Source of the DNA: Meconema thalassinum
Taxonomy: Eukaryota > Arthropoda > Insecta > Orthoptera > Tettigoniidae
Reading direction: 5' to 3'
NCBI GenBank assembly: GCA_946902985.2
Contig: OX336390.1
Coordinates: 528,878,861-528,942,860, forward strand
DNA length: 64,000 bases
The position numbers and the translations under genes are program-made. The notes beneath the pieces were generated by a model, which made no database searches, was not told the origin of the DNA, and worked only from the letters and a program-made list of their open reading frames with translations. This document shows, one piece after another, positions 63,968-64,000 of the stretch (its first letter is position 1; every line of letters starts with the position of its first letter).

Positions 63968-64000
63968 TGCTGTCATCATGGCGGGAGCCAGTGCCGGGCT
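63968..64000 (+). CDS. Fatty acyl-CoA reductase, exon 4 of window (partial)
   Basis: With the phase-1 codon completed it reads V then LSSWREPVPG, the FAR block RPSIV...W.EP.PGW. It runs off the window. The acceptor gttgcag (63961-63967) gives the family length. A second acceptor ctttag at 63941-63946, with a much better pyrimidine tract, is in the same phase and would add seven residues. Confidence 0.8.

Overview
The window is eukaryotic nuclear DNA, almost certainly from an insect with a large, repeat-rich genome. The signs are an AT-rich background, spliced coding exons with GT/AG borders, several tRNA-derived SINE families, and many degraded LINEs, BEL/Pao, hAT, P-like and Tc1/mariner elements. 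A polyneopteran source (stick insect or orthopteran) is my guess from the SINE types; it is not proven.

Host gene: four + strand exons of one fatty acyl-CoA reductase (FAR) gene span the window: 718-966, 58516-58661, 59019-59128 and 63968-64000 (runs off the end). Their phases agree (0, then 2, then 1) and the joined reading follows the FAR family order: Rossmann-fold segment, STxYxN region, YTFxKALAE catalytic motif, RPSIV and the WxEPxPG region. The N-terminal exons lie before the window and the C-terminal ones after it. The first intron seen is about 57.5 kb and holds most of the rest.

Region by region: 64-267 is a hAT transposase tail. 1663-14646 is the most striking object: a nearly symmetrical palindrome of about 13 kb built of Penelope-like retroelements (RT plus GIY-YIG). 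Two head-to-tail units lie in each arm with a period of 2,829 bp, and two truncated copies meet head to head around an 18-bp centre. Three of the four full-length units keep a complete 785-residue ORF. 16771-18049 holds a perfect 30-bp inverted repeat and a TA-flanked fold-back element with a DUF4817-type helix-turn-helix remnant. 18263-22116 is a 3.85-kb element with short terminal inverted repeats and an 8-bp target duplication. 23-27 kb holds LINE fragments and SINEs, including a LINE inserted in a SINE. 28.7-32.4 kb is a three-copy tandem array of a 1.1-kb unit, one copy carrying a SINE insertion. 33.0-33.6 kb is a two-level tandem repeat. 33.6-37.3 kb holds three LINE fragments in different orientations. 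37.4-40.8 kb is a defective BEL/Pao element whose RT/RNase H/integrase region is replaced by an unrelated, proline-rich coding segment. 44.9-46.8 kb is a SINE split by a THAP-domain (P-like) element. 46.9-49.8 kb holds SINEs and a Tc1 transposase remnant. 51684-57400 is a 5.7-kb hAT-type element that contains, among other pieces, a nested THAP/SAP element. 57.4-57.7 kb is a tandem repeat of about 129 bp. 60.8-61.6 kb is another LINE tail inside a FAR intron.

Functionally there is one host gene with mobile DNA accumulated in its introns. Only the Penelope-like units look capable of encoding active enzymes. No rRNA gene, intact tRNA gene or CRISPR array is visible.
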